Translations under genes and position numbers: made by a program
NCBI GenBank assembly: GCA_004151065.3
Contig: NWUY0300022304.1
Location: 1 to 12,243, forward strand
Origin: Larix sibirica
Lineage: Eukaryota > Streptophyta > Pinopsida > Pinales > Pinaceae
Reading direction: 5' to 3'
DNA: 12,243 nt
Part shown: in pieces, positions 1 to 9,899 of the stretch
How the letters are laid out: each line of letters starts with the position of its first letter
How positions within the stretch are numbered: the stretch's first letter is position 1
Notes under the pieces: generated by a model
What the model was told of the DNA's origin: nothing
Seen by the model: only the letters and a program-made list of their open reading frames with translations
Databases searched by the model: none

Positions 1-209
1 TCCGACCTGTTACACCATAAAAAGAATAATCATTTAACTATCATAAAAATAAAATCCAGGCATTCATATTTACATGCTCAAGTTTTAATGCAGCAAGTTA
101 ATTACTTCCAGAGAGACTGAAGCATTGTGTCAATCCATAATGTATCACTAAACAAACAGATTTGGTATGGATGTTCTGGAAAGCCAATGTAGAAGGAGAA
201 ACTTCTTAC
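1..209 (-). other. ISCA: Start of intron 2 of the ISCA gene (continues outside the window)
   Basis: On the minus strand the sequence after exon 2 begins GTAAGAAG, a strong donor. Bases 1-209 show no reading frame matching the expected C-terminal ISCA segment (the Asn-Pro-Asn-Ser and Cys-Gly-Cys-Gly region), so the last exon lies further away. Nothing else is recognisable here. Confidence 0.75.
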
Positions 210-327
210 GTCAATCTGTCCTCCACAAAATCCATCTTAGTACCAATGACATGCATAAGCGCCTTTGGATCAATCAACACTCGAACACCTTTATCTTCGA
301 CTAATTCATCAAATTTTCCTTTTTCAT
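210..327 (-). CDS. ISCA: Exon 2 of the same ISCA iron-sulfur assembly gene, central part
   Basis: This 118-base exon completes codon 70 (G from exon 1 plus AT gives Asp) and encodes residues 70-108, ending with two bases of the next codon. The joined reading NYA-DEKGKFDELVEDKGVR runs without a break into DPKALMHVIGTKMDF and VEDRL, the central beta-rich part of A-type carriers. The acceptor on the minus strand is a good pyrimidine tract, CTGCCTCTTGCAG (340-328). The exon is followed by donor GTAAGA starting at 209. The conserved C-terminal Cys-Gly-Cys segment is absent here and should be in a further exon outside the window. The exon is intact, with no stop or frameshift. In this frame the codon split by the next intron starts with AC and would give Thr. 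Confidence 0.93.
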
Positions 328-1500
328 CTGCAAGAGGCAGATTACACAAATCATGTTTGCAGCAGTGTCTGACACAGAATCTGATGAAATTTAGCAATCT
401 TGTATATGTAAAAACAGACATTGAATGGCAGAAAAACAGAGCATTTCATAGGAAGTCTCATTTTGTATCATGTCCAGAATTATGTATTACCTACTCAGAT
501 CTGGAATGTTGCCATTAACAGGGTTTACATGCTAGATTTGGTCTAGTTAACTATTAGGGTTGTGTTGATTGTTACAAACGATGTTAACTATGATGGGCTT
601 GAACTTAAATTGCCTATGTTAAGGATACATACTGGGTACATTAGACTCATAAGAATAACTCATTATCAACATATAGATATTAGCATAGGTTTCACATACT
701 CAATGGACACTGCATCCATTCAAGGGATGTCCCCTTCTGATGTCAGAGGTCAATTTACTCAATTAAAGTGTTCATAGAATAAGTCTGTTGGGCTGATCCT
801 TCAGCATAGCAAGTCTGTTATTCATGTATCGTAGAATTATTGTTCTAATATTAATGAATGTCAACAGTTGCTTCTGATTATGTTTGAAATCTCAAGTTGA
901 CTGATATAAGGCATTTCTTAAGATAACAATGATTATAGTCAGAGATTAACTCAAATACATGAGCAAAGATAGCATACACATACCTTGCAAAATTCTAATA
1001 TCATTAAAGGGCATACAAATTTGAGGTTTGTTGCAAATTTGGAGCAATTAAGTCAAAATGTGCTGTTTGCAGAGAAAGATAAGGAAGCAATTTTAGCACT
1101 ACGTAACTGTCCTCTAGTTCTCAACTAAGGCGAACTTTATGACTAATAATATTAAGCACTTTTCAGGCTAAAATCTGAGTTTACATGAAATAAAGGCCGA
1201 ATTTAGAGTTGATGTGCTAGGTTAAACCTTCTTCCGTGTGAACCATAATCTCAGTTAAGAAGTTCAAGGGATGATATGACATATCATATTAACATTTCAT
1301 CATTGCAAAATCCAATATCCATGTGAAGCCTCTTTTTCTGTGCCAAACAATATAAGATTGTATATAAGCCTCTATATAGTGTTTTTATTTATATATATCT
1401 TGCAGATTTTATATGTGTACCGTCACTAGTTTAGTTCAAACTAAACTGTCATTATTTGGGAGAACTAATGAAACTATGCAAGTATCTCTCATTGTTTCTG
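328..1500. other. Intronic stretch with no recognisable feature
   Basis: Both strands are AT-rich with frequent stops. Apart from the pyrimidine-rich acceptor of intron 1 at its low end, I see no coding similarity, repeat unit or RNA-like structure. Short open frames such as 562-777 (+) have no recognisable domain and look like chance. Confidence 0.6.
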
Positions 1501-2880
1501 GATTGGGGCATCTTGCTGCTTTAGTAAAATAGAAAGAAATTATATTAATGTCCATGAATGACCAAAGTAGATCAATGGGACTTGAAATCACATCCAATAA
1601 AATAGAGGAACTAGGGAAAAAGAACCCTAGGGACTGAAAAAGTAACTAAACACTAACATGTTAAGGCAATGTGAACAATGTAAACAATGCGGACATAGCA
1701 AGATGGGGGTACCAGTAAACCCAAGCCATATGACCCAAGTACAGCTGTACAAGTACAAATGGCGTTCAAGGAATGATGAAGACCAAAGTTGGAGGCTAAC
1801 GAAAGAAATCAATGTTGTTTGATTTCTATAGAAATGCTCAAAGCAGAATGATCAATGGCATCATCATTCACCACCTTGATAGGGGCCAATACATGAACTG
1901 ATAATATCCATAGGAGAATGTCTAGGGATAAATGGGCCAAGATGGAGTCTAGACAATCATCGGAGGAAATAGGGTTCCCTCCTAGAATCTCTCCTAATAT
2001 CCAAGGCCGGCGAACCTTTAGAAATAGAAAGAAATATAGTAATATGACCTTTCACCCTGCCTTGAGACACGAGCAAGGAGGACTCAAAGGTCCTTAATGT
2101 TGAAAAGAGCCAGATCCACAAGACCTAGGATGAAGGTGAGGATGTTGGGGAACTCTAGTAATAACAACCCGAGAATAACCCTGTCTCTGCACACATTTGA
2201 TTGACACCATATAAAGGGCACATAGTACCCCCAACATCCACGATGAGCTGACCCCCAACATAGTACCCCTCTACGTCTAAAGGTAACAGCCTCTCACAGA
2301 AAAAGTGCCAAGTATCTCTGATCAAGATACTGAAAGAAAGTAGATAGGGAACCTCTAGAGTCTCTATACCTCAGAAATTTTGAAAAAATCACAATTCAGA
2401 AATTTCACCTCTAATCATAAATGTTTCTCCGATCTTTACCTGCAAATTTCAACCTTGGGGCTGTTATGAAATATAGTATAAAACAGAAGCAGGAAAGATA
2501 CAATATCACTCTAACAATCCAATCTTCTAGGCAATCCAAGGAGAAAAGATATCAAAGTGTCTTGATAAGTTTCAACCCTTCTAGGGCAACTTATCACGCA
2601 TAAACCAGATCTGAAAATTAACTTTTACAATAGATATAACAGTGTAAAACAGCCCTTAAATTTTTCAGTGATGATGTGAAATCACTCAAAAAATTCCCTC
2701 TAATTATGTCAAACCAGTAAGACATATATAACTGCAAATAACAATGCATGAAGAACATAATTGGCTTAAAATCAAATATGGAAATTACACAAGTGTTGGA
2801 CAGCTGAAAACTTCATTAATAGCATAAGATGACGTTGTACATACCATAGCCTTCTCAAGGCTAGTACAAACCAATGGCTC
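1501..2880. other. Unassigned intronic stretch, possibly decayed transposon
   Basis: No protein similarity could be read in any frame. A small inverted repeat pairs GGATGTTGGGG (2140-2150) with CCCCAACATCC (2229-2239). Overlapping direct repeats of CCCCCAACAT and ACATAGTACCCC lie at about 2219-2270. A small minus-strand frame (1627-1812) has several cysteines and histidines but no clear motif. The composition differs a little from 328-1500, which could mean old inserted DNA, but this is a guess. Confidence 0.35.
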
Positions 2881-2884
2881 TCCA

Positions 2885-3350
2885 AAACCCTAATTAGGTC
2901 AAAACAAGAAAAACCCTAGCTTAACCAAGGAGCTCCAACATGCAAGAATCCCTGAAACAAGTTCTCTGAAGCAAGATGTCATCTTCTCTTCTTCAACAAA
3001 TATACCCTAGGGTTCTATCACAAAACCCTAATCTCAAACCTCCAAGGGATAGATCCTAACCCTAGAATCCCAATATATTCCACAAAGATCATGAAACCCT
3101 AAAGACTTCAAGAGAAAGAGAGGTCAAGTACAAATGAAGAGCCAAGATAGAGAAGGTGGCTAGTGCACTCCTCTTCTAGGTCACATATCTACATAAAAGT
3201 GAAATAAGAATGAGCACAATGTTATACGAATGATCATCTCCAATGTCATCTTCTTCACAAGTGTAAACCCTAGTCACAACAGCAATCTCCAAGAAAGAAG
3301 CCCTCCTCCCATGTATAACTTCTCCTCGAGTATCTTCATGAACCCTAGCA
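2885..3350. repeat. Cluster of ACCCTA / AAACCCTA (telomere-like, telo-box-like) motifs
   Basis: AAACCCTA or ACCCTA cores occur again and again here: around 2886, 2911, 3003, 3023, 3058, 3094, 3265 and 3341, mostly in the same orientation. The plant telomere unit is the permutation of TTTAGGG, and single AAACCCTA boxes are known promoter elements (telo-boxes) of plant ribosomal and cell-cycle genes. The copies are spread apart, not in tandem, so this is not an ordinary interstitial telomere array. It could be the regulatory part of a decayed LTR or simple A/C-rich drift. Confidence 0.4.
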
Positions 3351-3579
3351 AATCACTCCAAGAAGATAAGTACAAAGAGAAGAGTATGATAAGGATAATG
3401 AATGCAAGGACTCTCTCCTGCCTTTGTAGATATACGAGATGTAAGGGAGGCCAACAATACAATGTTGGCCCATGCCCTTACAAGTAACCTACAACAAACA
3501 CTTGTAGGCCTACACAAGTGAAGCGCTCCACTATAAGGGTACATACATCATGCTCCAAGGTGATGTTGTACACAATACG

Positions 3580-4560
3580 AGTTCCAAGACGATGTAGCTA
3601 CTAAAAGTGTGTCCACGATTCCACACCTCTCCATCCTAAGCCCAAATGAACTCCATTGCTCCTCCTAACCCATGTACTCCACTAGATCAACTGCCCCTAC
3701 AAGAACACCGATGCAGCCCAAGCATCCCTAGGCCAACTCCAAGCCTCCAACCAAGAATCCAAGCTACCCCATGCCATCTAGGGCTTGATGCCCTCCACGT
3801 GATGCACAATGCTCTTCCTAAATAGGGCATTCTCCAAGCAAGTGAACCTCTCCATGTGGTCACATTGAAGAGCATCCACCAAACAAGCAAGAGAACTCCA
3901 ATGCCCCATGAAAGGATGCGAAGCAAGCACCCTCCTAAGTTCAAGCAACCATTGAGCAAGTTGTCTCCACTGTGTTAATCCATCAAAGACCATCTCCCAT
4001 CTCCCATGCACCAATCCATCTTAAACAAGCAAGGGGTTGAACACACACGATGTACCCCAATACTCATGAAGCATCCTCAATCATGGTGTAAAAACTTTCG
4101 AAGTAACTTAAAATCTAACACTCCCTCTTCACGAGGAAAGTGTTTACACAAACACCTATTGACTCCCTCTGCAACTCCACCAAACATGCTACCTACAAAT
4201 CGAAACTTGTTGCGGTTCCAAAATCAACCACTATCACCTATAAGGAACCTGTCACCCATGATATCACAACATCTCTATCCTCCAACTAATGACCACCTGT
4301 GAATATGAAGGAACATAACCCTGGAACAAAAGGAACCTACAAAACTCTGTCATCCTCCAAGTCATCATCATGGGCCAAATTCAAAGGACACCACATCATG
4401 AGTTGTCCATGACATCCTATAAAGGTAAACACAACTCCATACAAAACCAAGAGATATGGATCACATCTATATAAAAGTCAAAGATAGAAATCTGTACAAG
4501 TCAACTCATCGATCCTGAAACACATAGCTTGTGGTAAACGAAACAACCCATGCAAGGCCA
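3580..4560 (-). mobile_element. Possible decayed LTR element, minus strand
   Basis: The plus strand is poor in G and rich in A and C, so the minus strand is G/T-rich and unlike its neighbours. On the minus strand GAAGAGGGAG (4130-4121) is followed at once by TGTTAGA (4120-4114). This is the usual layout of a polypurine tract next to the 5' end of an LTR, which starts with TG. Minus-strand frames at 3687-3959 and 3778-4014 are open for 78-90 codons, Trp/Leu-rich, and match no domain I recognise. No partner LTR, primer-binding site or target duplication was found, so the element type and its ends are uncertain. Confidence 0.3.
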
Positions 4561-5440
4561 TCATCAAACTATTAACATGGCTTGTGCCAGCTTGTATTTG
4601 AGTTGGTATGTACTTGTACTTCATCTTTTACAAGCTGTCCAAATTGTGTAGTTGCAGATTTGAATTTCATTTATTTTATCTTCATGATTGAGTAGATTTT
4701 AGCACCAGTTATGCATGTTGATTTCACATGACATTGAGCAAAAATCATTAAGTAATATAGCACACATCTAGAAGCTAAAGGAGCAGATTTACTGCTGTAA
4801 TACTCTGTTGTAATAAGTAATTTTCAGATCTGGTATATGCGTGGAAAGCATGAAGACTAAAACTTTATGGTATTTAAGTACTTGTCGTATTGAAGTACAC
4901 TTTATTGGTATTATTTTCGTGGGCTGCCTTGTGAATTGTGAATTACACTTTATTGAAATTATTTTCGTGGGCTGCCTTGTGAATTGTGTTGGAGAGAAGT
5001 GAAGTATCTGTTGTTGTAAATTAATATTTCATATTCAGCCCCGAAGATGCAAGTTCACAAGAAATAGATCAGGGAAACTTCAAGGTTGAGGTAAAATCTC
5101 TGAAATTGCAATCAAAGTCAAATTCTCAAAATTTCTAGAGTCTAGTTCCCCAGTACATGCAAGCACCCCATGAAAGCCATTGGAAAATAATGAGTAGAAT
5201 ACTTCATATATCTAGGGTATAGTTCAATTTGGTATTTCATAAAGTTCAAGGGGATCTCCTATGTTGGTTGGTTTTACAAATTTCCATTGGGCCAATGACT
5301 CTAATGATTGGAAGCAAAGTCACACAGTTCAAGTTTGAGTTTGAGTCAACAAGGATGAAATTTGATTTTTAGCTCGAATTTTTTTATGAGGTTCAAATGA
5401 GATTCACCATTGGGTTTGTACATACATATTTTCAAAATCT
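4561..5440. other. Unassigned intronic stretch around a 48-bp duplication
   Basis: AT-rich sequence with no readable protein similarity. The only structure seen is the tandem duplication at 4896-4988, listed separately. Confidence 0.5.
4896..4988. repeat. Tandem duplication, period 48 bp, two copies
   Basis: The first copy begins TACACTTTATTGGTATTATT at 4896 and the second begins TACACTTTATTGAAATTATT at 4944. Both continue through TTTTCGTGGGCTGCC and TTGTGAATTGTG. Only two bases differ in the aligned part, so the duplication is fairly recent compared with the decayed transposons nearby. No coding meaning is apparent. Confidence 0.9.
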
Positions 5441-5579
5441 ATATTATCTTTTATAATATATTATATATCATATGATAAATATCATATATTTAATATATAA
5501 TATATCGAATATAATATATTAATTATTAAACAATAAATAACAATTTAATATATTATAATATAAAATATACTTCATTTAT
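5441..5579. repeat. AT-rich low-complexity block
   Basis: The stretch is almost purely A and T, built from TATA, ATAT and AATATA runs. It contains the perfect palindrome TATCATATGATA (5466-5477). It sits directly before a SINE insertion. It may be slipped simple sequence; I see no sign of a gene or a defined transposon. Confidence 0.8.
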
Positions 5580-5592
5580 AAGTTTCTAGGTT

Positions 5593-5712
5593 GCCCACTG
5601 GGCGTAAAAGAGATGGTGAATGGGTGTACTGTTAAGGCACTCCTTGTGTTAGGTCACCGGTTCGACACTCCATGGGTACTAGCTTACAAAAAAAATGTCT
5701 ACAAAAAAAGTG
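5593..5712 (+). mobile_element. tRNA-derived SINE with flanking target duplication
   Basis: The unit has a tRNA-like head carrying both internal RNA polymerase III promoter boxes. An A-box-like ATGGTGAATGGGT lies at 5613-5625 and a B-box-like GGTTCGACACT at 5659-5669, about 35 bases further on, the normal spacing for tRNA genes and SINEs. The stretch between them, TTGTGTTAGGTCACC, resembles tRNA-type plant SINE heads. The tail has two A runs (ACAAAAAAAATGTCTACAAA and following). The element is flanked by TCTAGGTT on both sides (5585-5592 and 5713-5720), a likely target-site duplication. The body is short (about 120 bases). SINEs are non-autonomous and rely on LINE enzymes. A degenerate tRNA pseudogene is the alternative. 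Confidence 0.6.
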
Positions 5713-5720
5713 TCTAGGTT

Positions 5721-7250
5721 AAACAGCTTATAAATTATACTTTATAATATCCCCATCCTTAAAAAACACTAATACACCGTTCATAATATAATATATAAAC
5801 CCTACAATAGTAATACCGCCTATGTATCAGCTTGTATATAAACTATATTATACCACAACCGTCATTTTTATGGATATGGTAACCTGCAATTTTTATTGAG
5901 CTATGAAGTTAGAACTTGCAACAAGAAGTATTCATTGCAGCCCGCCTCTGTCATTTGTTGAAATAGGCGCCGCTATACAAAATGCATTCAAAATTTCCAC
6001 CCGCTATTGTAAATATGCCAAAAAGAATTCCACGAAAGTGTGCCCGCCGAAAGTAGACCTAACACAATTTCAAATGGTAGAACTTCAATCATTTGGGGAG
6101 AAACAAATCGTAAATGGCGGGAATATATACCCCTAAATAGTACTCCGAAAAGGGGAATACTTTATTGTGTTTATTCTTACATTGGTGCTTGGATGATTTT
6201 GTAATTGAACAGTTAAGGTTCTGTTTATGGGATGGAAAAGTCACTCAGACTATCAATATCTACTTGTTTGTGTTTTTAATAATTATGTTCCTGATAGCTT
6301 TGTAACAATTGTGGTTATCAAACAAAATGCATAAATGTGATATGGAACCATTGAAGTTCTTCAAGATGCCCCCATTGTATGACAAATATCTAAATTATTT
6401 CTTGAAAGATCCGTGGAATGTTTTAAAAATTTATGACTATCCTGTTGCATGGCACTTTGGTTTAAAATTAAAGGCAAGCATACTTTGCAAAGATTTTAGT
6501 ACACGTAGTTGACATCTATAGGAACTGTCTCAGCACAGTGGCACACATTATGGGATCGGTATGAACCCATGAAATCAAGCACCTGGCAGTATTACTAGGG
6601 GGAAGAGTTTCCTTGGAACTACCCAAATTGTGTGGAAGGTTTGTAGCGAATTTCATAAAAAAAAATCCTTGTTGATTGATTTGTGAGGAACAAGAACCCA
6701 CTATCCAGGAATACTGAGCTAAAAATCAATATGCATTCCTTTATTTCATGATTATTTGATCAATTATACATCTGGTATAGTCAGGCAGCATGAGATGGGT
6801 GGATTCCCCCATGGTGTAGCTGTTATCAAGCTCAAAAATAAACATGACAAAGTCAAATACTATGTTTTTCTATTTTCATGGCCAATAAGACCCTCTGGGC
6901 TCTGTGTATGAGATAGTAGATGTTTAATATGCCATGATTGCCTGTTGGGCATGAGAATAAGGTATATCCTAGTTGCCATTGCTAGTGACAACCCTTTTGG
7001 CTTGACAACGAAGTAAGATTTCATTGGTACTGGCATCACATTCCATTAAGATTTGTGAAATGTAAAAGACTGCCAGAGTCCAGATCTTAAACCACGAATC
7101 TCTCAATCTGACAAAATCCCTTACCTTAGCTTTTATTACTTATATAATCCATAAAAGACCAAAAGAAGTTCAGATGGTGCCTGTTACAATGCTCAAGGAT
7201 AATCAGATTCAGCACCAGCTGTTAAAAATTGTCCATTGGGACAAATTTTG
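5721..7250. other. Unassigned intronic stretch
   Basis: No known domain could be read. Two short plus-strand open frames stand out: 5903-6136 (77 codons) and 6309-6512 (67 codons). The second contains NYFLKDPWNVLKIYDYPVAW, which looks protein-like but matches nothing I can name. A second frame from about 6492 runs with one TGA to about 6665. These could be fragments of a transposon or a captured gene, or chance. No promoter, repeat or RNA gene was seen. Confidence 0.35.
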
Positions 7251-7315
7251 TGTGGAGGATCAGAGTCCTTAACAGCCTTTTATTGGTAACAGAGTTTTAT
7301 ATCAGTTAGAGTACT

Positions 7316-7445
7316 TTTCTGTTAGTTTATCAAATTTATGTTAGTTAGTTGTGCTTTACTGTTAGTTAAAATTTAACACAAATAGTGTACTTATCCCACA
7401 TGCAAAGGGCAAAGAGCTAACATGGGAAACTAGCTATAAAAGTAC
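7316..7445 (+). repeat. LTR-like patch with GTTAGTT repeats and a TATA box
   Basis: GTTAGTT occurs at 7321, 7340, 7344 and 7361, and CTATAAAAG follows at 7434. Plant copia LTRs often begin with TGTTAGTT-type sequence and carry a TATAAAA box about 100 bases in, which this resembles. No polypurine tract, primer-binding site, second copy or target duplication was found, so a solo or truncated LTR is only a possibility. Confidence 0.22.
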
Positions 7446-8377
7446 TCATAGGAATTAAAGTAGGGTGCGTTTTTGAATTTTGGAATTAAAGTAGCTCTTC
7501 AAGGCTATGTTGCCCAGTGCAGCTTCCACACTGCTCTGGATGGGCTTGAGTTGGTGTCTAAAACTTCTAAGATAGTTTCAGGTTTACGTGCTGAGGGTTA
7601 CCCCCCATTTTGCATGGGTGTCCACATGTGAATTTTGTCATACTTAAGCATGACATGTGTTGGATGGCCTAGGGTCTTTATGGTTTTGCTTATGGTGTGG
7701 CTGATGCCGTAGCATATGGCTTTTTCATGATACTCTTAGTGCAAGTAGCTATGGGACATTTCCTCTCATGATTTTTGGTCGTGGATGATTGTTGATGGTG
7801 CTTCTCCAATATGATGAATTGACATGGTTTGTTCATGGTTGCACATCGTTGGTGATTAGATCAGCACATTAGTAGTGACGCTTGCTGCTTCATTGGACTT
7901 TTATAAGCATTGTATTAATCTTGTCATACTTTGCACATGTATGGTGATCTAGCCCTTTATGGATGATGAGACATGGCTCTTGGGGCTTGATTTATATGAT
8001 GATCACATCCTGCCATAATTAGTAGCCCATCCTTTGAAGGTGCCCAGTATGATCCATCTCTCAAAGGGCTTGTGATGTCTTAATTATGCATTATTTCAGG
8101 TTGCAAACGGATTTATCCCTGAGGATGATTTCAGTAGCAAGTAAGTCCCTTTTTCAGCAAATGGAAGGCCAGTCAGGTGCAACCAGAAATCAAATCAGCC
8201 ATGACATCAGACTGTTGGGTGGTGATTTGATCCAAATTGTTTTGAGTAGAAATTTTGGGGTAGGATACAGGACAGATCTGTGTCTGTGCCATAACTCCAG
8301 AACCCTCAAGTGGGGCCCGTCCGAACTGTAACACATCATTCTCAGCCAGTCCTTTTTCATCAGCAGTTAAAAAAAAG
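7446..8377. other. Unassigned intronic stretch before the copia fragment
   Basis: T/G-rich on the plus strand from about 7500 to 8060, with many stops in all frames. The open frame at 8086-8331 (+, 81 codons) has no recognisable domain. The region may be further decayed retrotransposon DNA, because pol fragments follow directly, but no motif proves it. Confidence 0.4.
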
Positions 8378-8878
8378 CGTACCTAGCAACTGGAGCAAAA
8401 GTATCCACATAGTCCACTCCCTATTTNGATCCACTTGGAAGTCACTACTAATTTCCCCTCCGATCTGGGCACAACGTCCCATACATCATTCTTCATGATG
8501 GAGGTGTACTCCTCCACCATAGCATATCCCTCCAAACCTTATGGTTTCCTACTTCCTAAAAATTGGAAGGCTAGAAATCTATGATGTTGCTCATCAATGC
8601 CTGTAGTTTGGAAACTTCTTTGAAGGTCTGCTCTCCCTGGATGTGCTCCTAAAAGCCTCAACATGGTCCCAAGCATCCCTATATTCTGAGTGAACCATCA
8701 AGGTCTCCTAACAAAAGTGGTAGGAGTTGGGGGCTCCTCCGCCTGAAGGCTGCTGCCCCAAACTAGAACTCACTAGTGACCTTGGCTCAACCTCCAGAGC
8801 TTCCTGTTCCTCATCCTGTCACTGGAATAGACTCATGAGACTTCCTAGATGCAAAGTTTTCCTCAAACTTTACATCCC
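8378..8878 (-). pseudogene. Ty1/copia polyprotein remnant (integrase-reverse transcriptase linker and start of RT)
   Basis: Read from 8878 downward, the minus strand starts with DVKFEENFASRKSHESIPVT, the segment typical of copia polyproteins after the integrase. An acidic/proline linker with several stops and frameshifts follows. A block with LMSNIID and MVEEYTSIMKNDVWDVVP (about 8518-8465) then leads into the reverse transcriptase start GKLVVTSKW. Next comes GVDYVDTFAPVARY (about 8421-8381), a hallmark of copia RT. In intact elements about 25-30 residues separate SKW from GVDY; here they are missing, so there is an internal deletion close to an ambiguous base (8427). RT motifs beyond ARY, including the YVDD catalytic box, are absent. 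The piece is clearly dead. Confidence 0.82.
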
Positions 8879-8880
8879 CA

Positions 8881-9114
8881 CTTACCCATCCCATGCCAGA
8901 GATGGGAATCTATTAGCATGGATTTTGTGACAGGAATGCCTAAGGTGGGGGGAAATAATTTCCTCTTCATGGTGATTGACTGATTGACCAAGTATGCCCA
9001 TTTCATCCCCCTAGATTTTAAATTTTTAATTGCACTGACTCCCAAGTTGCAGATATGTTCATGAAGCACATTTACAAACAGCATGGTCTTCCCCATGTCA
9101 AAATCAGACCATGG
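8881..9114 (+). pseudogene. Ty3/gypsy integrase remnant, 5' part of the catalytic core
   Basis: The plus strand reads LPIPCQRWESISMDFVTGMP followed by KVGGNNFLFMVID, a stop (TGA at 8979), then LTKYAHFIPL, the standard start of the gypsy integrase core. The Asp in SMDF is the first catalytic residue of the DD(35)E triad. After a frameshift near 9030 the reading continues SQVADMFMKHIYKQHGLP and ends at about 9114, where the second catalytic Asp would be expected. The remaining part resumes at 9900 in the same orientation. Protease, reverse transcriptase and RNase H are not visible upstream. The fragment abuts the oppositely oriented copia piece almost base to base. Confidence 0.85.
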
Positions 9115-9899
9115 TAAGTAGATTCTGCATTCAGGAATTTAACCTAAAATTTTAGATAGCATAAAACTGAAAACATCAATCAAAATAATAGCTATAGAGT
9201 ACGTTAACCTACAAACACATACTGTGAATAATATGAATGGCAAACACATAGATCGACTCTCAAAACAACATTTGTATTCTACTAACATAAAGAATCAATA
9301 AACTCACAAAGCAAAAGCTCAAATCTTTAACTTGCTCGCTAACACAATAGTGTGTCCTTCATCTCTTTTATAGAATAAGAGACAAGAGAAAATACAATAT
9401 ATCTGGAATCATGCATGAAGTGCCACCAACTGATAGAATCAAACCCTATCCTAACCAATACAGCCAGTGCACCCTCTTGCATGAATGACAGTGCCAAAGT
9501 TTGTGCACACAAATTGGAGGATGACTATGGAATGTATGCATGCACTCCTCCTCGGGATCTGCACCGTCCCTCAGATTCTCATGTAAGCACTCTAACTACC
9601 TAAAGTTGTACACCCTTCTATAAGAATAGATCATGCATGTGTTCTAAACTGAACTGAACATTCTAAATCTGGAATAGTGTTTAACTGAGTTTAACTGGAG
9701 GTGACAAAACTGGAAACAAACTAAGATTAGCCCATGCATGCTGAAGGTATGCATGCACCCTTTACGTCGCTACATAACTATGCCTCCCTCACACTCTGCT
9801 GCACACTAACCCAAGCAAACTGCGGTACAGACCTGTTGATGTGTGCGACCTGATGCAGTGGAGAAGACTAACCAAACTAAACAGGTAAAACTCTTAACA
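9115..9899. other. About 785 bp of unrelated DNA splitting the gypsy integrase
   Basis: The integrase reading stops at about 9114 and resumes at about 9900, so this segment lies inside what was one domain. It has no recognisable protein, terminal inverted repeat or clear target duplication. It contains several ATGCATG-type motifs (for example near 9412, 9540, 9733 and 9749) and an open frame at 9415-9603 of no known family. An inserted non-autonomous element is likely, but a rearrangement joining two different gypsy copies is also possible. Confidence 0.5.

Noticed and set aside
162-518. Plus-strand open frame of 118 codons, the longest in the window
   Set aside because: It is antisense to ISCA exon 2 and its composition matches no family; the conserved signal is on the minus strand.
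3778-4014. Minus-strand Trp/Leu-rich frame considered as a retrotransposon gag
   Set aside because: No zinc knuckle or other gag motif is visible, and it would lie inside the putative LTR, which is normally non-coding; kept only as part of the uncertain element.
4896-4988. CRISPR-like or satellite array
   Set aside because: Only two adjacent copies without spacers; a simple tandem duplication in a plant intron.
5441-5579. AT-rich block as a replication origin or matrix attachment region
   Set aside because: Base composition alone does not support a specific function; listed only as low-complexity sequence.
8863-9096. Minus-strand frame of 77 codons
   Set aside because: It is the reverse shadow of the plus-strand gypsy integrase fragment, which carries recognisable catalytic-core motifs.
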